Origin: Antitrichia curtipendula
Taxonomy: Eukaryota; Streptophyta; Bryopsida; Hypnales; Leucodontaceae
Length of the DNA stretch: 64,000 nt
NCBI GenBank assembly: GCA_951230915.1
Contig: OX579637.1
Coordinates: 22,196,001 to 22,260,000, forward strand
Reading direction: 5' to 3'
The notes under the pieces were generated by a model. That model did no database searches. It was not told the origin of the DNA and saw nothing but the letters and a program-made list of their open reading frames with translations. A program made the position numbers and the translations under genes. Shown piece after piece: positions 12,290 to 24,321 of the stretch (its first letter is position 1; the number at the start of each line of letters is the position of its first letter).

Positions 12290-15200
12290 GTTTGCAAATT
12301 ACACCACTTTCTTCAAGTTACTTTCAAAATGAAATTCTACGATACTTGATGTGGGCCGCCACTAAAGTAGAGGTTCGGTTTATTTCCAATTTTTATTTTA
12401 TTCACGTGTGGGCGCATTAAATGTTGTACACAAATTAAATATGTTCGTGCATTCTAATACTAGAGGGTGTTTGCAAATTAAACCACTTTCTTCAAGTCAC
12501 TTTCAAAATGAAATTCTTTGACATTTGATGTGGGCCGCCACTAAAGTACAGGTCCGATTCATTTCCCATTATTTTTTTATTCACGTGTGGGTGGATTAAA
12601 TGCTATACAGAAATTAAATATTTTCGCACGTTCTAATACTTGAAGGTGTTTGCAAATTACACCACTTTCTTCAAGTCACTTTCAAAATGAAATTCTATAA
12701 CATTTGATATGGGCCGCCACTAAAGTACAAGTTCGCTTCATTTCCCATTCGTTTTTTACCCACATGTGGGTGGATTAAATGCTACACACAAATTAAATAT
12801 TTTTGCACGTTCTAATACTGGAAGGTGTTTGCAAATTAAACCACTTTCTTCAAGTCACTTTCAAAATGAAATTCTATGACATTTGATGTGAGCCGCCACT
12901 AAAGTAATGGTCCGGTTCATTTCCCATCTTTTTTTTATTCACGTGTGGGTGGATTAAATAGTATACACAAATTAATTATTTTCGCTCGTTCTAATACTAG
13001 AGGGTGCTTGCAAATTAAACCACTTTCTTCAAGTTACTTTCAAAATGAAATTCTACGACATCTGATGTGGGCCGCCACTAAAGTACAGGTCCGATTCATT
13101 TCCCATTTGTTTTTTATTCATGTGTGGGTGGATTAAGTGCTACACACAAATTAAATATGTTCGTTCATTCTAATACTTGAGGGTGTTTGCAAATTACACC
13201 ACTTTCTTGAAGTCACTTTCAAAATGAAATTCTATGACATTTGATATGGGCCGCCACTAAAGTACAGGTCCGATTCATTTCCCATTTCTTTTTTATTCAC
13301 GTGTGGGTGAATTAAATGCTACACACAAATTAAATATTTTCGCACGTTCTAATACTTCAAGGTGTTTGCAAATTACACCACTTTCTTCAAGTCACTTTCA
13401 AAATGAAATTCTATGACATTTGATATGGGCCGCCACTAAAGTACAGGTCCGGTTCATTTCGCATTTGTTTTTTATTCACGTGTGGGTGGATTAAATGCTA
13501 TACACAAATAAAATATTTTCGCATGTTCTAATACTTGAAGGTGTTTGCAAATTACACCACTTTCTTCAGGTCACTTTCAGAATGAAATTCTATGACATTT
13601 GATATGGGCCGCCACTAAAGTACAGGTCCGGTTCATTTCGCATTTGTTTTTTATTCACGTGTGGGTGGATTAAATGCTATACACAAATTAAATATTTTCG
13701 CACGTTCTAATACTTGAAGGTGTTTGCAAATTAAACCACTTTCTGCAAGTTACTTTCAAAATGAAATTCTACGACATCTGATGTGGGCCGCCACTAAAGT
13801 ACAGGTCCGATTCATTTCCCATTTGTTTTTTTAATCACGTGTGGGTAGATTAAATGCTATACATAAATTAAATATGTTCGTTCATTCTAATACTTGAGGG
13901 TGTTTGCAAATTAAACCACTTTCTTAAAGTCACTTTCAAAATGAAACTCTATGACATCTGATATGGGCCGCCACTAAAGTTTAGGTCCGGATTATTTCCC
14001 ATTTCTTTTTTATTCACATGTGGGTGGATTCAATGCTACACACAAATTAAATATTTTCGCACGTTCTAATACTTGAAGGTGTTTGCAAATTACACCACTT
14101 TCTTGAAGTTACTTTCAAAATGAAATTCTACGATACTTGATGTGGGCCGCCACTAAAGTAGAGGTTCGGTTTATTTCCCATTTTTATTTTATTCACGTGT
14201 GGGCGGATTAAATGTTGTACATAAATTAAATATGTTCGTGCATTCTAATACTAGAGGGTGTTTGCAAATTAAACCACTTTCTTCAAGTCACTTTCAAAAT
14301 GAATTTCTTTGACATTTGATGTGGGCCGCCACTAAAGTATAGATCCGATTCAATTCCCATTTGTTTTTTATTCACGTGTGGCTGGACTAAATGCTACACA
14401 CAAATTAAATATTTTCACACTTTCTAATATTAAAGGGTGATTGCAAATTAAACCACTTTCTTCAAGTTACTTTCATAATGAAATTCTATGACATTTGATG
14501 TGGGCCGCCACTAAAATACAGGTCCGATTCATTTCCCATTTGTTTTTTATTCACGTGTGGGTGGATTAAATGCTACACACAAATTAAATATTTTCGCACG
14601 TTCTAATACTTCAAGGTGTTTGCCACTTACACCACTTTCTTCAAGTCACTTTCAAAATGAATTTCTTTGACATTTGATGTGGGCCGCCACTAAAGTATAG
14701 ATCCGATTCAATTCCCATTTGTTTTTTATTCACGTGTGGCTGGACTAAATTCTATACACAAATTAAATATTTTCGCACGTTCTAATACTAGAGGGTGCTT
14801 GCAAATTAAACCACTTTCTTCAAGTTACTTTCAAAATGAAATTCTACGACATCTGATGTGGGCCGCCACTAAAGTACAGGTCCGATTCATTTCCCATTTG
14901 TTTTTTATTCATGTGTGGGTGGATTAAGTGCTACACACAAATTAAATATGTTCGTTCATTCTAATACTTGAGGGTGTTTGCAAATTACACCACTTTCTTG
15001 AAGTCACTTGCAAAATGAAATTCTATGACATTTGATATGGGCCGCAACAAAAGTACACGTCCAGTTTATTTCCCATTTTTTTTTTATTCACGTGTGTATG
15101 GACTAAATGCTACAAACAAATTAAATGTGTTCAAGCATTCTGATAGTTGAGGGTGTTTGCAAACTACACCACTTTCTACAAGTCACTTTCAAAATGAAAT

Positions 15201-16666
15201 TCTATGTTATTTGATATGGGCCGCCACTAAAGTCCAGGTCCGATTTATTTCCCATTTCTTTTTTTATTCACGTGTGGGTAGATTAAATGCTACACACAAT
15301 TAAAATATGTTCGTGCATTCTAATACTTGAGGGTGTTTGCAAATTACACCACTTTCTTCAAGTCACTTTCACAATGAAACTCTATGATACTTAATGTCGG
15401 CAGGCACTAAAGTACAGGTCCGGTTCATTTCAAATTTGTTTTTTATTCACGTGTGGGTGGATTAAATGCTATACACAAATTAAATATTTTCGCACGTTCT
15501 AATACTAGAGGGTGTTTGCAAATTAAACCACTTTCTTCAAGTTACTTTCAAAATGAAATTCTATGACATTTGATGTGGGCCGCCACTAAAGTGCAGGTCT
15601 GATTCATTTCCCATTTGTTTGTTATTCATGTGTGGGCGGATTAAATGCTACACACAAATTAAATATTTTCGCACGTTCTAATACTTGAGGGTGTTTGCAA
15701 ATTTAACCAATTTCTTCAAGTCACTTTCAAAATTAAATTCTAGGACATCTGATGTGGGCCGCCACTAAAGTAGAGGTCCGGTTTATTTCCCATTTTTATT
15801 TTATTCATGTGTGGGTGGACTAAATGCTACACACAAATTAATTATTTTTGCACGTTCTAATACTAGAGGGTGTTTGCAAATTTAACCACTTTCTTCAAGT
15901 TACTTTCAAAATCAAATTCTACGACATCTGATGTGGGCCGCCACTAAAGTAGAGGTCCGGTTTATTTCCCATTTTTATTTTATTCATGTGTAAGTGTATT
16001 ATTTGCTGTACACAAATTAAATATGTTCGTCCACTCTAATACTAGAGGGTGTTTGCAAATTAAACCACTTTCTTCAAGTTACTTTCAAAATGAAATTCTA
16101 TGACATTTGATGTGGGCCGCCACTAAAGTACAAGTTCGATTCATTTCCCATTTGTTTTTTTATTCACGTGTGGGTGGATTAAATGCTATACACAAATTAA
16201 TTATTTTCGCACGTTCGAATACTAGAGGGTTCTTGCAAATTAAACCACTTTCTCCAAGTTACTTTCAAAATGAAATTCTATGACATCTGATGTGGGCCGC
16301 CTCTAAAGTGTAGGTCCGGTTCATTTCCCATTTTTATTTTATTCACGTGTGGGCGGATTAAATGCTGTACACAAATTAAATATGTTCGTGCATTCTAATA
16401 CTAAAGGGTGTTTGCAAATTAAACCACTTTCTTCAAGTTACTTTCAAAATGAAATTCTATGACATTTGATGTGGGCCGCCACTAAAGTACAGGTCCGGAT
16501 TATTTCCCATTTCTTTTTTATTCACGTGTGGGTGGATTAAATGCTACACAAAAATTAAATATGTTCCTGCATTCTCATACTTGAGGGTGTTTGCAACTTA
16601 CACCACATTCTTCAAGCCACTTTCAAAATGAAATTCTATGACATTTGATGTGGGCGGACACTAAAG
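12290..16666 (+). repeat. Satellite, mixed ACTAGAGGG subtype
   Basis: Diverse monomers carrying ACTAGAGGGTGTTTGC, AAACCACTTTC and CTACGACATCTGATG. Two local duplications are visible. One is a 358-bp offset (GAATTTCTTTGACATTTG at 14,301 and 14,659). The other has a 1,791-bp offset (10 monomers) linking 12,980-13,250 with 14,771-15,041. From about 16,650 the GATATAATTCCCC subtype appears. No long-range regular order. Confidence 0.83.
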
Positions 16667-16860
16667 TACAGGTCCGATATAATTCCCCTTTTTTGTTTAT
16701 TCACGTGTGGGTGGATTAAATGCTACACACAAATTAAATATGTTCGTGCATTCTGATACTTGAGGGTGCTTGCAACTTACACCACTTTCTTCAAGGCACT
16801 TTCAAAATGAAATTCTATGACATTTGATTTGGCGGCCACTAAAGTTCAGGTCCGATGGAA

Positions 16861-17940
16861 TTCCCCTTTTTTTTTTATTCACGTGTAGGTGGATTAAATG
16901 CTACACACAAATTAAATATTTTCGTGCATTCTCATACTTGAGGGTGTTTGCAACTTACACCACCTTCTTCAAGGCACTTTCAAAATGAAATTCTATGATA
17001 ATTGATGTGGACCGCCACTAAAGTCCAGGTTCGGTTTATTTCCAATTTTTTCTTTATTAACGTGTGGGTGGATTAAATGCTACACACAATTTAAATTTGT
17101 TCGTGTATTCTTATACTTGAGGATGTTTTGCAAATTACACCACTTTCTTCAAGTCACTTTCACAAAGTCTAATTCTATGATAATTGATGTAGGCCGCCAC
17201 TAAAGTACAGATTCGGTTTATTTCCCATTTTTTTTTTAATTCACTTGTGGGCGGATTAAATGCTACACACAAATTAAATATGTTCGTGCATTCTAATACT
17301 TGAAGGTGTTTGCAAATTACACAACTTTCTTCAAGTCACTTTCAAAATTTCTTTTTATGACATTTGATGTGAGCGGCCACAAAAGTACAGGTCCGATATA
17401 ATTCCCCCTTTTTTTTTATTCACGTGTAGGTGGATTATATGCTACACACAAATTAAATATTTTCGTGCATTCTCATACTTGACGGTGTTTGCAACTTACA
17501 CCACCTTCTTCAAGGCACTTTCAAAATGAAATTCTATGATAATTGATGTGGACCGCCACTAAAGTACAGGTTCGGTTTATTTCCAATTTTTCTTTATTAA
17601 CGTGTGGGTGGATTAAATGCTACACACAATTTAAATTTGTTCGTGTATTCTCATAGTTGAGGATGTTTTGAAAATTACACCACTTTCTTCAAGTCACTTT
17701 CACAAAGTCTAATTCTATGATAATTGATGTAGGCCGCCACTAAAGTACAGATTCGGTTTATTTCCCATTTTTTTTTTAATTCACTTGTGGGCGGATTAAA
17801 TGCTACACACAAATTAAATATGTTCGTGCATTCTAATACTTGAAGGTGTTTGCAAATTACACAACTTTCTTCAAGTCACTTTCAAAATTTCTTTTTATGA
17901 CATTTGATGTGAGCGGCCACAAAAGTACAGGTCCGATATA
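16861..17940 (+). repeat. 540-bp trimer repeated twice (in copy 1)
   Basis: CACAAAGTCTAATTCTATG occurs at 17,161 and 17,701, and the surrounding three-monomer unit (TAGGTGGATTA monomer, TTATTAACGTGTGGG monomer, TTAATTCACTTGTGGGCGG monomer) repeats with a 540-bp offset. Differences between units are a few substitutions and a one-base change in T-run length. One of the three monomers has TCACTTGTG in place of TCACGTGTG. Confidence 0.85.
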
Positions 17941-19660
17941 ATCCCCCCTTTTTTTTTATTCACGTGTGGGTGGATTAAATGCTATACACAAATTAAATAC
18001 GTTCGTGCATTCTCATACTTGAAGGTGTTTGCAACTTACACCCCTTTCTTCAAGGCACTTTCAAAATGAAATTCTATGATAATTGATGTGGGCCGCCTCT
18101 AAAGTATAGGTCCGGTTTATTTCCCAGTTTTTCTCTATTCACGTGTGGGTGGATTAAATGCTAGACACAAATTAAATATGTTCGTGCATTCAAATAATTG
18201 AGGGTGTTTGCAACTTACAACACTTTCTTCATGTCACCTTCAAAATGAAATTCTATGGCATTTGATGTGGGCGGCCACTAAAGTACAGATCTGATATAAT
18301 TTCCCTTTGATTTTAATTCACGTGTGGGTGGATTAAATGCTACACACAAATTAAATATGTTCACGCTTTCTAATAGTTGAGGGTGTTTGCAAATTACACC
18401 ACTTTTTTCAAGTCACTTTCAAAATGAAATTCTATGACACTTGATGTGGGCGGCCACTAAAGTACAGGTCTGATATAATTTCCCTTTGATTTTAATTCAC
18501 GTGTGGGTGGTTTAAATGCTACACACAAATTAAATATGTTCGTGCATTCTCATAGTTGAGGGTGTTTGCAACTAACACCACTTTCTTCAAGGCACTTTCA
18601 AAATCAAATTCTATGACATTCGATGTGTGCAGCCCCAAAGTAAAGGTCCAGTTTATTTCCCATTTTTTTCTTAATTCACTTGTGGGCGGATTAAATGCTA
18701 GACACAAATTAAATATGTTCGTGCATTCTAATACTTGAGGGTGTTTGCAAATTACACCACTTTCATCAAGTCAATTTCAAAATGAAATTCTATGACATTT
18801 GATGTGGGCAGCCACTTAAGTACAGGTCCGATATAATTTCCCTTTTTTTCTTATTCATGTGTGGGTGGATTAAATGCTACACACAAATTAAATATGTTCG
18901 TGCACTCTCATACTTGAGGGTGTTTGCAACTTACACCACTTTCTTCAAGTCACTTTCAAAATGAAATTCTATGACATTTGATGTTGGCCTCCCTTAAAGT
19001 ATAGATCCGGTTTATTTCCTATTTTTTCTTTATTCACGTGTGGGTGGATTAAATGCTACACACAAATTAAATATGTTCGTGCACTATCATACTTGAGGGT
19101 GTTTGCAAATTACACCACTTTTTTCAGGTCACTTTCAAAACGAGATTCTATGACATTTGATGTGGGCCGCCACTAAAGTATAGGTCCGATTTAACTCCCA
19201 TTTTCTTTTTAATTCACGTGTGGCTCGATTAAATGCTCCACAAATATTAAATATGTTCATGCATTCTAATAGGTCAGGGTGTTTGCAAATTACAACACTT
19301 TCTTCAAGGCACATTCAAAATGAAATTCTATGATAATTAATATGGGCCGCCACTTAAGTACAGGTCCGGTTCATTTCCCATTTTTTTTTTATTCATGTGT
19401 AGGTGTATTAATTGCTGTACACAAATTAAATATGGTCGTGCATTCTCATACTTGAGTGTGTTTGCCACTTACACCACTTTCTTCAGGTCACTTTCAAAAT
19501 GAAATTCTATGACATTTGATGTGGGCGGCCACTAAAGTACAGGTCCGATATAATTTCCCTTTTTTTCTAATTCACATGTGGGTGGATTAAATGCTACACA
19601 AAAATTAAATATATTCGTGCATTCTTATACTTGAGAGTGTTTGCAACTTACACCACTTTC

Positions 19661-20253
19661 TTAAGATCACTTTCAAAATGAATTTCTATGATAATTGATG
19701 TGGGCCGCCCCTAAAATATAGGTCCGGTTTATTTCCCATTTTTTCTCTATTCACGTGTGGGTGGATTAAATGCTACACACAAATTAAATAGGTTCGTGCA
19801 TTCTCATACTTGAGGGTGTTTGCAACTTACACCACTTTCTTCAAAGCACTTTCAAAATGAAATTCTATGACATTTGATGTGGGCGGACACTAAAATACAG
19901 GTCCGATATAATTTCCCTTTTTTTTTTATTCACGTGTGGTTGGATTAAATGCTACACACAAATTAAATAGGTTCGTGCATTCTCATACTTGAGGGTGTTT
20001 GCAACTTACACCACTTTCTTAAGATCACTTTCAAAATGAATTTCTATGATAATTGATGTGGGCCGCCCCTAAAATATAGGTCCGGTTTATTTCCCATTTT
20101 TTCTCTATTCACGTGTGGGTGGATTAAATGCTACACACAAATTAAATAGGTTCGTGCATTCTCATACTTGAGGGTGTTTGCAACTTACACCACTTTCTTC
20201 AAAGCACTTTCAAAATGAAATTCTATGACATTTGATGTGGGCGGACACTAAAA
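19661..20253 (+). repeat. 358-bp X-Y dimers, first block
   Basis: The marker TTAAGATCACTTTC occurs at 19,661 and 20,019 (358 bp). Each dimer is one Y monomer (CCGCCCCTAAAATATAGG, TTTTTCTCTATTC) and one X monomer (GGGCGGACACTAAAATAC, GATATAATTTCCC, CACGTGTGGTTGG). About one and a half dimers lie at the end of the first 3,587-bp copy. Confidence 0.88.
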
Positions 20254-23200
20254 TACAGGTCCGATATAATTCCCCTTTTTTGTTTATTCACGTGTGGGTG
20301 GATTAAATGCTACACACAAATTAAATATGTTCGTGCATTCTGATACTTGAGGGTGCTTGCAACTTACACCACTTTCTTCAAGGCACTTTCAAAATGAAAT
20401 TCTATGACATTTGATTTGGCGGCCACTAAAGTTCAGGTCCGATGGAATTCCCCTTTTTTTTTTATTCACGTGTAGGTGGATTAAATGCTACACACAAATT
20501 AAATATTTTCGTGCATTCTCATACTTGAGGGTGTTTGCAACTTACACCACCTTCTTCAAGGCACTTTCAAAATGAAATTCTATGATAATTGATGTGGACC
20601 GCCACTAAAGTCCAGGTTCGGTTTATTTCCAATTTTTTCTTTATTAACGTGTGGGTGGATTAAATGCTACACACAATTTAAATTTGTTCGTGTATTCTTA
20701 TACTTGAGGATGTTTTGCAAATTACACCACTTTCTTCAAGTCACTTTCACAAAGTCTAATTCTATGATAATTGATGTAGGCCGCCACTAAAGTACAGATT
20801 CGGTTTATTTCCCATTTTTTTTTTAATTCACTTGTGGGCGGATTAAATGCTACACACAAATTAAATATGTTCGTGCATTCTAATACTTGAAGGTGTTTGC
20901 AAATTACACAACTTTCTTCAAGTCACTTTCAAAATTTCTTTTTATGACATTTGATGTGAGCGGCCACAAAAGTACAGGTCCGATATAATTCCCCCTTTTT
21001 TTTTATTCACGTGTAGGTGGATTATATGCTACACACAAATTAAATATTTTCGTGCATTCTCATACTTGACGGTGTTTGCAACTTACACCACCTTCTTCAA
21101 GGCACTTTCAAAATGAAATTCTATGATAATTGATGTGGACCGCCACTAAAGTACAGGTTCGGTTTATTTCCAATTTTTCTTTATTAACGTGTGGGTGGAT
21201 TAAATGCTACACACAATTTAAATTTGTTCGTGTATTCTCATAGTTGAGGATGTTTTGAAAATTACACCACTTTCTTCAAGTCACTTTCACAAAGTCTAAT
21301 TCTATGATAATTGATGTAGGCCGCCACTAAAGTACAGATTCGGTTTATTTCCCATTTTTTTTTTAATTCACTTGTGGGCGGATTAAATGCTACACACAAA
21401 TTAAATATGTTCGTGCATTCTAATACTTGAAGGTGTTTGCAAATTACACAACTTTCTTCAAGTCACTTTCAAAATTTCTTTTTATGACATTTGATGTGAG
21501 CGGCCACAAAAGTACAGGTCCGATATAATCCCCCCTTTTTTTTTATTCACGTGTGGGTGGATTAAATGCTATACACAAATTAAATACGTTCGTGCATTCT
21601 CATACTTGAAGGTGTTTGCAACTTACACCCCTTTCTTCAAGGCACTTTCAAAATGAAATTCTATGATAATTGATGTGGGCCGCCTCTAAAGTATAGGTCC
21701 GGTTTATTTCCCAGTTTTTCTCTATTCACGTGTGGGTGGATTAAATGCTAGACACAAATTAAATATGTTCGTGCATTCAAATAATTGAGGGTGTTTGCAA
21801 CTTACAACACTTTCTTCATGTCACCTTCAAAATGAAATTCTATGGCATTTGATGTGGGCGGCCACTAAAGTACAGATCTGATATAATTTCCCTTTGATTT
21901 TAATTCACGTGTGGGTGGATTAAATGCTACACACAAATTAAATATGTTCACGCTTTCTAATAGTTGAGGGTGTTTGCAAATTACACCACTTTTTTCAAGT
22001 CACTTTCAAAATGAAATTCTATGACACTTGATGTGGGCGGCCACTAAAGTACAGGTCTGATATAATTTCCCTTTGATTTTAATTCACGTGTGGGTGGTTT
22101 AAATGCTACACACAAATTAAATATGTTCGTGCATTCTCATAGTTGAGGGTGTTTGCAACTAACACCACTTTCTTCAAGGCACTTTCAAAATCAAATTCTA
22201 TGACATTCGATGTGTGCAGCCCCAAAGTAAAGGTCCAGTTTATTTCCCATTTTTTTCTTAATTCACTTGTGGGCGGATTAAATGCTAGACACAAATTAAA
22301 TATGTTCGTGCATTCTAATACTTGAGGGTGTTTGCAAATTACACCACTTTCATCAAGTCAATTTCAAAATGAAATTCTATGACATTTGATGTGGGCAGCC
22401 ACTTAAGTACAGGTCCGATATAATTTCCCTTTTTTTCTTATTCATGTGTGGGTGGATTAAATGCTACACACAAATTAAATATGTTCGTGCACTCTCATAC
22501 TTGAGGGTGTTTGCAACTTACACCACTTTCTTCAAGTCACTTTCAAAATGAAATTCTATGACATTTGATGTTGGCCTCCCTTAAAGTATAGATCCGGTTT
22601 ATTTCCTATTTTTTCTTTATTCACGTGTGGGTGGATTAAATGCTACACACAAATTAAATATGTTCGTGCACTATCATACTTGAGGGTGTTTGCAAATTAC
22701 ACCACTTTTTTCAGGTCACTTTCAAAACGAGATTCTATGACATTTGATGTGGGCCGCCACTAAAGTATAGGTCCGATTTAACTCCCATTTTCTTTTTAAT
22801 TCACGTGTGGCTCGATTAAATGCTCCACAAATATTAAATATGTTCATGCATTCTAATAGGTCAGGGTGTTTGCAAATTACAACACTTTCTTCAAGGCACA
22901 TTCAAAATGAAATTCTATGATAATTAATATGGGCCGCCACTTAAGTACAGGTCCGGTTCATTTCCCATTTTTTTTTTATTCATGTGTAGGTGTATTAATT
23001 GCTGTACACAAATTAAATATGGTCGTGCATTCTCATACTTGAGTGTGTTTGCCACTTACACCACTTTCTTCAGGTCACTTTCAAAATGAAATTCTATGAC
23101 ATTTGATGTGGGCGGCCACTAAAGTACAGGTCCGATATAATTTCCCTTTTTTTCTAATTCACATGTGGGTGGATTAAATGCTACACAAAAATTAAATATA

Positions 23201-23840
23201 TTCGTGCATTCTTATACTTGAGAGTGTTTGCAACTTACACCACTTTCTTAAGATCACTTTCAAAATGAATTTCTATGATAATTGATGTGGGCCGCCCCTA
23301 AAATATAGGTCCGGTTTATTTCCCATTTTTTCTCTATTCACGTGTGGGTGGATTAAATGCTACACACAAATTAAATAGGTTCGTGCATTCTCATACTTGA
23401 GGGTGTTTGCAACTTACACCACTTTCTTCAAAGCACTTTCAAAATGAAATTCTATGACATTTGATGTGGGCGGACACTAAAATACAGGTCCGATATAATT
23501 TCCCTTTTTTTTTTATTCACGTGTGGTTGGATTAAATGCTACACACAAATTAAATAGGTTCGTGCATTCTCATACTTGAGGGTGTTTGCAACTTACACCA
23601 CTTTCTTAAGATCACTTTCAAAATGAATTTCTATGATAATTGATGTGGGCCGCCCCTAAAATATAGGTCCGGTTTATTTCCCATTTTTTCTCTATTCACG
23701 TGTGGGTGGATTAAATGCTACACACAAATTAAATAGGTTCGTGCATTCTCATACTTGAGGGTGTTTGCAACTTACACCACTTTCTTCAAAGCACTTTCAA
23801 AATGAAATTCTATGACATTTGATGTGGGCGGACACTAAAA
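20254..23840 (+). repeat. 3,587-bp tandem duplication, copy 2
   Basis: Direct continuation of copy 1. The right limit is blurred because both copies end in the same 358-bp dimer repeat, and copy 2 carries one extra dimer. Both an unequal crossover within the array and an assembly duplication are possible origins; the extra dimer in copy 2 argues against a simple assembly copy. Confidence 0.92.
20448..21527 (+). repeat. 540-bp trimer repeated twice (in copy 2)
   Basis: The same trimer pair carried along in the second 3,587-bp copy (offset 3,587 from 16,861-17,940). Confidence 0.85.
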
Positions 23841-24321
23841 TACAGGTCCGATATAATTTCCCTTTTTTTTTTATTCACGTGTGGTTGGATTAAATGCTAC
23901 ACACAAATTAAATAGGTTCGTGCATTCTCATACTTGAGGGTGTTTGCAACTTACACCACTTTCTTAAGATCACTTTCAAAATGAATTTCTATGATAATTG
24001 ATGTGGGCCGCCCCTAAAATATAGGTCCGGTTTATTTCCCATTTTTTCTCTATTCACGTGTGGGTGGATTAAATGCTACACACAAATTAAATAGGTTCGT
24101 GCATTCTCATACTTGAGGGTGTTTGCAACTTACACCACTTTCTTCAAAGCACTTTCAAAATGAAATTCTATGACATTTGATGTGGGCGGACACTAAAATA
24201 CAGGTCCGATATAATTTCCCTTTTTTTTTTATTCACGTGTGGTTGGATTAAATGCTACACACAAATTAAATAGGTTCGTGCATTCTCATACTTGAGGGTG
24301 TTTGCAACTTACACCACTTTC
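23248..24321 (+). repeat. 358-bp X-Y dimers, second block (three copies)
   Basis: The marker occurs at 23,248, 23,606 and 23,964, each 358 bp apart, and is absent at the next expected place (24,322 reads TTCAAAGCAC). This block therefore has one more dimer than the matching block in the first 3,587-bp copy, which shows dimer-level gain or loss after the larger duplication. Confidence 0.88.

Larger units (their letters stand above)
16667..20253 (+). repeat. 3,587-bp tandem duplication, copy 1
   Basis: Twenty monomers repeated at 20,254-23,840 with a constant offset of 3,587 bp. The offset was checked at several points (16,681/20,268; 17,401/20,988; 18,519/22,106; 19,921/23,508). The left limit is set by a mismatch at 16,666/20,253 (CTAAAGTAC against CTAAAATAC), beyond which upstream monomers differ. 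The block mixes Y-type monomers (GGGCCGCC, GGTTTATTTCCC) with X-type ones (GGGCGGCC or GGGCGGAC, GATATAATTCCC). I saw essentially no differences inside the copies, so the event is recent or the copies are being homogenised. Confidence 0.93.

Noticed and set aside
18519..18738. Overlapping 62- and 60-codon frames on both strands, repeated at 22,106-22,325
   Set aside because: Duplicated with the 3,587-bp block. Two overlapping frames on opposite strands in satellite DNA are not evidence of genes.
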